Program-made: the position numbers and the translations under genes
The notes under the pieces: model-generated
What the model saw: only the letters and a program-made list of their open reading frames with translations
Database searches by the model: none
What the model was told of the DNA's origin: nothing
Assembly (NCBI GenBank): GCA_964611755.1
Contig: CAZTBB010000066.1
Coordinates: forward strand, 1-9,687
From: CAZTBB01 sp964611755
GTDB lineage: Bacteria; Pseudomonadota; Alphaproteobacteria; Micavibrionales; Micavibrionaceae
Reading direction: 5' to 3'
DNA length: 9,687 nucleotides
Part shown: piece after piece, positions 6,747 through 9,687 of the stretch
How the letters are laid out: every line of letters begins with the position of its first letter
How positions within the stretch are numbered: position 1 is the first letter of the stretch

Positions 6747-7682
6747 ATGGGACGCAGGAAAAAAGGTGATAGAATCGATGGCTGGATCAATCTGGATAAA
6801 CCTCTTGGCCTCACATCCACTCAAGCACTTGGCAAAATCAGGCGTCATCTCAACCCACAAAAAATAGGACATGCTGGCACACTTGATCCTCTGGCAAGCG
6901 GCATTCTGCCTGTAGCCCTCGGGGAGGCGACAAAGCTCATTCCCTACATCCAAGATCGTGAAAAAACATACAGCTTTACTGTATGTTGGGGTGAACAGCG
7001 CACAACGGATGATGCGGAAGGTGAAATCCTTCATACATCCAAAGAAAGACCACCAGAAAAGGCCATCAATGCCCTGCTCCCTGAATTTATTGGTGATATT
7101 CAACAAACCCCGCCTCAATTCTCGGCCATTAAGGTGGACGGACAGCGCGCCTATGATCTCGCCAGATCAGGAGAGGATGTCGCATTAAAATCACGCATTG
7201 TAACCATCAATAGCCTCGAGATAACAACCCATTCAGAGCAAGAAACATCTTTTCGGACAATCTGTGGTAAAGGCACCTATATTCGTTCTATTGCCCGTGA
7301 TTTGGGTCAAAAACTCGGCTGCTATGGATATGTCAGCCATCTTCGGCGTGAAGCCGTTGGCGGATTTACGCTAGAGAGTGCAATTTCTCTGGACAATCTG
7401 GAGAAAACTTGCCATAGTGCCGATCGTTTTGATGATTTGCTGGAGTTACAGTCTGTTCTGGACGACATCCCGGCGCTGGAACTTTCCTCATCCGAGGCCG
7501 CAAAACTTCAAAATGGACAGGCTTTGCCCTTTATCACCCGGCCGGACTTTGAACGACTCAAAGCCATTGGATTTGAAAAAGGAGCCACTTTAATAGCCCT
7601 GGCGATCCATAAGAATAAACCATTAGGGATCGTTGATATTGAAGCAGCACAAGTAAAGCCGAAACGTTTGCTAAACTTATAA
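6747..7682 (+). CDS. truB: tRNA pseudouridine(55) synthase TruB
   Basis: TruB isomerises U55 in the T-loop of elongator tRNAs to pseudouridine and also acts as a tRNA folding chaperone. The 311-aa product begins DGWINLDKPLGLTS, then has the catalytic motif GHAGTLDPLASGILPVALGEATK with the nucleophile Asp at residue 47. It continues with the KTY motif (EKTYSFTVCWG), the TPPQFSAIKVDGQRAYDLAR substrate loop, and GTYIRSIARDLGQKLG. A C-terminal domain of the PUA type (about 240-311) completes the usual length. The ATG at 6747 gives the expected N-terminus; AAGGA at 6730-6734 is somewhat distant (12 bases). It lies 21 bases after rbfA and 17 before rpsO, with no terminator between. Nothing is missing or unusual. 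Confidence 0.96.
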   Translation: MGRRKKGDRIDGWINLDKPLGLTSTQALGKIRRHLNPQKIGHAGTLDPLASGILPVALGEATKLIPYIQDREKTYSFTVCWGEQRTTDDAEGEILHTSKERPPEKAINALLPEFIGDIQQTPPQFSAIKVDGQRAYDLARSGEDVALKSRIVTINSLEITTHSEQETSFRTICGKGTYIRSIARDLGQKLGCYGYVSHLRREAVGGFTLESAISLDNLEKTCHSADRFDDLLELQSVLDDIPALELSSSEAAKLQNGQALPFITRPDFERLKAIGFEKGATLIALAIHKNKPLGIVDIEAAQVKPKRLLNL

Positions 7683-7685
7683 ATT

Positions 7686-7692
7686 AAAGGAG
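7686..7692 (+). promoter_or_regulatory. strong Shine-Dalgarno of rpsO
   Basis: AAAGGAG at 7686-7692 stands 7 bases before the rpsO ATG, the best site of the plus-strand operon. It agrees with the high demand for a ribosomal protein. Confidence 0.75.
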
Positions 7693-7699
7693 ATAGAAG

Positions 7700-7969
7700 A
7701 TGTCGATTACTGCAGAACGTAAAACAGAAGTGATTGAAGAATACCAAACAGCCAAAGGTGACACTGGATCACCGGAAGTACAGGTTGCTATTCTAACAAA
7801 CCGTATCAACTCACTCTCTGAGCACATGAAAACACACAAAAAAGACTTCCACAGCCGCCGTGGTCTTTTGGCAATGGTTGCCAAGCGTCGTAAGCTTTTG
7901 GATTACCTTAAAGGCAAAGATAATGCGCGTTATCAGGACTTGATTAAACGCCTTGGCATCAGACGCTAA
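7700..7969 (+). CDS. rpsO: 30S ribosomal protein S15
   Basis: S15 is a primary binder of the 16S rRNA central domain and forms a bridge to the 50S subunit. The 89-aa product has the standard length and conserved blocks: DTGSPEVQVAILTNRI, the HMKTHKKDFHSRRGLL rRNA-binding region, and the terminal RRKLLDYLKGKDNARYQDLIKRLGIRR. It starts 17 bases after truB and is the last gene of the operon, ended by the terminator at 7994-8024. In many proteobacteria pnp (polynucleotide phosphorylase) follows rpsO; here the next gene is an unrelated small gene on the other strand. Autoregulation by S15 binding to its own leader is known in other bacteria, but I see no clear structure for it here. Confidence 0.97.
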   Translation: MSITAERKTEVIEEYQTAKGDTGSPEVQVAILTNRINSLSEHMKTHKKDFHSRRGLLAMVAKRRKLLDYLKGKDNARYQDLIKRLGIRR

Positions 7970-7993
7970 TATAAAAAAATTATTTAGAACAAC

Positions 7994-8024
7994 AAAAAAG
8001 CGGCTCAATCGGCCGCTTTTTTTT
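7994..8024. terminator. bidirectional intrinsic terminator between rpsO and the minus-strand small gene
   Basis: Six A, GCGGC (8000-8004), a 7-base loop, GCCGC (8012-8016), then eight T (8017-8024). On the plus strand it ends the rpsO transcript. On the minus strand the same stem is followed by six T, so it also ends the transcript of the convergent 69-aa gene. The A-T flanks can lengthen the stem. Confidence 0.92.
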
Positions 8025-8026
8025 AA

Positions 8027-8044
8027 CTTTGTAATAATTACTGG
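8027..8044. repeat. left copy of a direct repeat bracketing the 69-aa gene
   Basis: CTTTGTAATAATTACTGG at 8027-8044 matches 8261-8277 over 13 identical bases, then one extra A, then CTGG. The copy includes the stop codon of the minus-strand gene and begins directly after the terminator. See the right copy and the finding. Confidence 0.6.
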
Positions 8045-8247
8045 TCACTAGGTCGAGGCCTGTTTCCGATTTCCTGATAAATTGGAGCGGTATGAGCTCT
8101 AACCTCCCTCTCCTTATCTTTAATCCAAGCATCTCTATTGAAGACGGCATCCCAGATTTTCTTAAGAGTCTTTCCAAAGCCAAAGTTAGCTTGCCCCAGT
8201 CTTTGGCCTGCATCACTGGATACGGTTAAACCACTCATGTCTGTCAT
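8038..8247 (-). CDS. hypothetical 69-aa protein with complete expression signals
   Basis: I do not recognise this protein. It is soluble-looking and charged, with a glycine-containing segment QRLGQANFGFGKTLKKIW at about residues 15-32. Charged helix-like sequence (RDAWIKDKEREVRAHT) follows, then a polar tail rich in Arg and Pro. No signal peptide, membrane helix or metal motif is evident. It is very likely real. GGGAGGT stands 7 bases before the ATG, a promoter with perfect TTGACA and 17-bp spacing lies at 8281-8309, and the terminator at 7994-8024 works in this direction. A later start at Met4 is possible but less well spaced. It is convergent to rpsO and lies downstream of gpmA on the same strand, with no terminator seen between, so gpmA readthrough may also express it. 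A 9-bp inverted repeat overlaps its promoter. Function is unknown. Confidence 0.75.
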   Translation of the reverse strand: MTDMSGLTVSSDAGQRLGQANFGFGKTLKKIWDAVFNRDAWIKDKEREVRAHTAPIYQEIGNRPRPSDQ

Positions 8248-8261
8248 AATAATGACCTCCC
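8243..8261 (-). promoter_or_regulatory. ribosome binding site and start-codon hairpin of the 69-aa gene
   Basis: On the minus strand GGGAGGT (8261-8255) precedes the ATG (8247-8245) by 7 bases. The sequence between forms a perfect inverted repeat: GTCAT at 8243-8247 and ATGAC at 8252-8256 around AATA. In the mRNA this places the start codon in one arm and the edge of the Shine-Dalgarno in the other. The stem is only 5 pairs and AT-rich, so it would be weak and perhaps temperature-sensitive. Confidence 0.5.
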
Positions 8262-8277
8262 TTTGTAATAATTCTGG
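8261..8277. repeat. right copy of the direct repeat bracketing the 69-aa gene
   Basis: CTTTGTAATAATTCTGG at 8261-8277 is the partner of 8027-8044 with a single-base indel. It lies between the Shine-Dalgarno and the start point of the minus-strand gene, in the 5' untranslated region, 234 bases from the left copy. Confidence 0.6.
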
Positions 8278-8290
8278 AACATATTACAAA
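8262..8290. promoter_or_regulatory. operator-like 9-bp inverted repeat over the small-gene promoter
   Basis: TTTGTAATA at 8262-8270 and TATTACAAA at 8282-8290 are exact reverse complements separated by 11 bases, so equivalent positions lie 20 bases apart, about two helical turns. One arm covers the -10 element and the other the first transcribed bases of the minus-strand gene. This geometry suits a dimeric repressor. In a readthrough transcript from gpmA the same sequence could fold as a hairpin. Confidence 0.6.
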
Positions 8291-8309
8291 ACAAAGAAAA
8301 AAATGTCAA
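8281..8309 (-). promoter_or_regulatory. sigma70-type promoter of the 69-aa gene
   Basis: On the minus strand a perfect TTGACA (8309-8304) is followed after exactly 17 T-rich bases by TAATAT (8286-8281), 4 of 6 to consensus. Initiation would be near 8274, giving an untranslated leader of about 27 bases. The -35 begins 3 bases after the gpmA stop codon. Confidence 0.7.
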
Positions 8310-8312
8310 ACT

Positions 8313-8930
8313 TTACATAAAATATCTATTTTTAATCTGGCCATTTTCAATTTCAAATACAAGCGGTGTGCCAGTCGGGATTTCTGCTTCATTAATAGTC
8401 TCTGGCGTTTCTACACCCAGAATAATCAGCATGGCACGCAAGGAATTCCCGTGCGCGGCTACGAGTATGTTCTTCCCCCCATCAACAAGCGGTTTGATTT
8501 GTTCTGTGTAATACGGACGCACGCGATTTTCGACAACATCCTTCAAACATTCTCCACCCGGCGGGGATGTATCATATGAGCGGCGCCAGATATGAACCTG
8601 TTCCTCACCATATTTTTCTTTTGTTTCATCCTTATTCAGGCCGGTCAGATCACCATAATCACGTTCACGCAGATCATCATGTGCAATCATTGTATCAATC
8701 AACGTCGCTTGTCCGGCAGATTCCAGCGCCAAGCGCGCAGTACGGTTGGCACGGCTCAGAGTGCTCGTAAAGACCTGATCAAAATGAATACTGGCCTCTT
8801 TAAGCTTAAGGCCTGCTTGCGTAGCCTCTTTGACCCCTTCTTCGGTGAGATCAACATCATGAAAACCCGTGAAGCGGTTTTCCAAATTCCACTGGCTTTG
8901 ACCATGGCGCATTAAAACGAGATAATTCAT
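8313..8930 (-). CDS. gpmA: 2,3-bisphosphoglycerate-dependent phosphoglycerate mutase
   Basis: This enzyme interconverts 3- and 2-phosphoglycerate in glycolysis and gluconeogenesis through a phosphohistidine intermediate. The 205-aa product starts with LVLMRHGQSQWN, with the phosphorylated His at residue 9 and Arg at 8. It has NRFTGFHDVDLTEEG, TSTLSRANRTA with the substrate Arg at 60, DLRERDYGDLTGLNK with the acid Glu at 89, and AAHGNSLRA with the second catalytic His at 160. All active-site residues are present. The enzyme is shorter than the roughly 250-aa enterobacterial form, as I know for many alphaproteobacterial homologues, and is not truncated. AGAAGGG (8946-8940) is 9 bases before the ATG. 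It is divergent from the gene at 9080 and lies upstream of the 69-aa gene on the same strand. No terminator follows directly. Confidence 0.94.
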   Translation of the reverse strand: MNYLVLMRHGQSQWNLENRFTGFHDVDLTEEGVKEATQAGLKLKEASIHFDQVFTSTLSRANRTARLALESAGQATLIDTMIAHDDLRERDYGDLTGLNKDETKEKYGEEQVHIWRRSYDTSPPGGECLKDVVENRVRPYYTEQIKPLVDGGKNILVAAHGNSLRAMLIILGVETPETINEAEIPTGTPLVFEIENGQIKNRYFM

Positions 8931-9079
8931 ATCAGATAGCCCTTCTTTATGTTCAACGACGTTTTAAAAGATAACACGCCCTGATCCTAGCCCCTTTTAT
9001 ATAAGAAATCGAGTTGTACATTTTTTTTGCTTTCTCCGATTAAAAATGTTATGCATTATGACAACAACGGAGAAGAACA
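8931..9079. promoter_or_regulatory. divergent intergenic region between gpmA and the right-edge gene
   Basis: These 149 bases must hold the promoters for both directions. The region is AT-rich, with eight T at 9021-9028 and TATATA at 8998-9003. For gpmA a minus-strand TTTAAT has only a poor -35 at proper spacing. For the plus-strand gene I see no pair better than 3-4 of 6 matches. No RNA gene or strong hairpin is visible. Confidence 0.4.
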
Positions 9080-9687
9080 GTGAAATCACTCTTAACGTCT
9101 TGGCTCAAGCTTGAAGATAAGCCGGAACCACAGCCTGGGGATTATGTCGTCAACCCTGCCACTGGTAAGGACGGCATATTGATTAAATATGTTACTACGG
9201 AAGGGTATTATTCTCCTGACTATCCGCATGCAAATACGATGGCACAAATTGTTCACCCTATAACAAGGGAATCAATGCAGCCATTTCCCCGTAAGAAAAT
9301 GCAGCTCATGAACCCGAATAAAAAGAATGAGTATCGTGAAATCCCATTTACCGATTTCTGGAAAGCCAATGACATCGTTGTAGACCGTATTGCCGAGAGT
9401 ATCGAAGATCAAACATCGGATATGTCCCATCTTGTTTATAAAGTTATTAGTGTTAATCAAATGCCCTCTATTGCAAAAACACGCTTTGACATTGATCTCA
9501 AACCGGGAGAAACGCTCTTGCGCAATCTCTCTACAGGTAAATTCAATGTAATAGGAAACCACACCAGAGCTGATAATTTTCGCACCGCCACCTCTAATGA
9601 ATCATTTAAAGCCCGTCAAACCTACGTTCAGGCAGAAAAAGACGGCAAATTTTCATCAGACCTTGGTTTTGATAAAGTCCCCCTGGA
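9080..9687 (+). CDS. hypothetical protein, N-terminal part (runs off right edge)
   Basis: An open frame runs from a GTG at 9080 to the window end without a stop, about 202 codons. GGAG at 9069-9072 is 7 bases before the GTG, and nearby upstream ATGs (9046, 9051, 9058) are in other frames, so this start is well supported. The product starts MKSLLTSWLKLEDKPEPQPGDYVVNPATGKDGILIKYVTT in two parts: a short amphipathic N-terminus, then a GDYVVNP...GILIKY stretch that resembles the beta-rich opening of SH3-like folds (weak inference). The rest is hydrophilic, with no signal peptide or membrane helix. I recognise no family. Composition is similar to that of the neighbours. It is divergent from gpmA. 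The long open frame plus ribosome binding site make it a real gene; its job is unknown. Confidence 0.75.
   Translation, partial: MKSLLTSWLKLEDKPEPQPGDYVVNPATGKDGILIKYVTTEGYYSPDYPHANTMAQIVHPITRESMQPFPRKKMQLMNPNKKNEYREIPFTDFWKANDIVVDRIAESIEDQTSDMSHLVYKVISVNQMPSIAKTRFDIDLKPGETLLRNLSTGKFNVIGNHTRADNFRTATSNESFKARQTYVQAEKDGKFSSDLGFDKVPL

Noticed and set aside
6696..7118. 140-codon minus-strand frame over the rbfA end and truB start
   Set aside because: Overlaps two confident genes antisense, with no recognisable product or ribosome binding site.
8592..8915. 107-codon plus-strand frame inside gpmA
   Set aside because: Antisense to the gpmA catalytic region; the hydrophobic-looking start is only the complement of conserved gpmA codons.
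9272..9562. 96-codon minus-strand frame at the right edge
   Set aside because: Opposite the long open frame from 9080, which has a well-placed SD and start; this one has none.

Overview
The window looks like chromosomal DNA of an alphaproteobacterium of moderate GC (mid-40s percent by eye, not counted). The grounds are the gene content, the alphaproteobacterial style of NusA (S1, two KH domains, helix-hairpin-helix-like repeats, acidic tail), the duplicated TLSL motif at the IF2 N-terminus, and the short (205 aa) form of cofactor-dependent phosphoglycerate mutase. I cannot name the genus. There is no sign of phage, transposase, CRISPR, tRNA or rRNA.

Positions 1-1280 (+) hold the 3' part of metK (S-adenosylmethionine synthase) overlapping trmB (tRNA m7G46 methyltransferase), a SAM producer coupled to a SAM user. 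Positions 1281-1413 form a control region: a near-consensus sigma70 promoter, then an intrinsic terminator inside the leader, then rimP. Positions 1414-7969 (+) are the classic translation/transcription operon rimP-nusA-infB-(67-codon unknown ORF)-rbfA-truB-rpsO. These genes cover 30S maturation (RimP, RbfA), transcription elongation and antitermination (NusA), initiation (IF2), tRNA psi55 (TruB) and ribosomal protein S15. Two frequent members of this neighbourhood are not where they are often found: ylxR is absent between nusA and infB, and pnp does not follow rpsO. A second promoter candidate with a perfect TTGACA lies after infB and would drive the unknown ORF plus rbfA-truB-rpsO.

A strong terminator at 7994-8024, usable from both sides, closes the operon. 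Beyond it on the minus strand is a self-contained unit encoding an unrecognised 69-aa protein. It has its own promoter (TTGACA, 17 bp, TAATAT), a strong ribosome binding site, a perfect 9-bp inverted repeat over the promoter and start point, and a roughly 17-bp direct repeat that brackets the coding sequence. This is the most unusual part of the window. Further along the minus strand is gpmA (glycolysis). Divergent from it, an unrecognised GTG-started gene runs off the right edge.

Most of the window is ordinary, highly conserved core genome. The points worth a second look are the attenuator-type rimP leader, the 67-codon ORF inserted before rbfA, the repeat-bracketed 69-aa gene and the right-edge gene. 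I found no convincing evidence of a wholly new multi-gene system.
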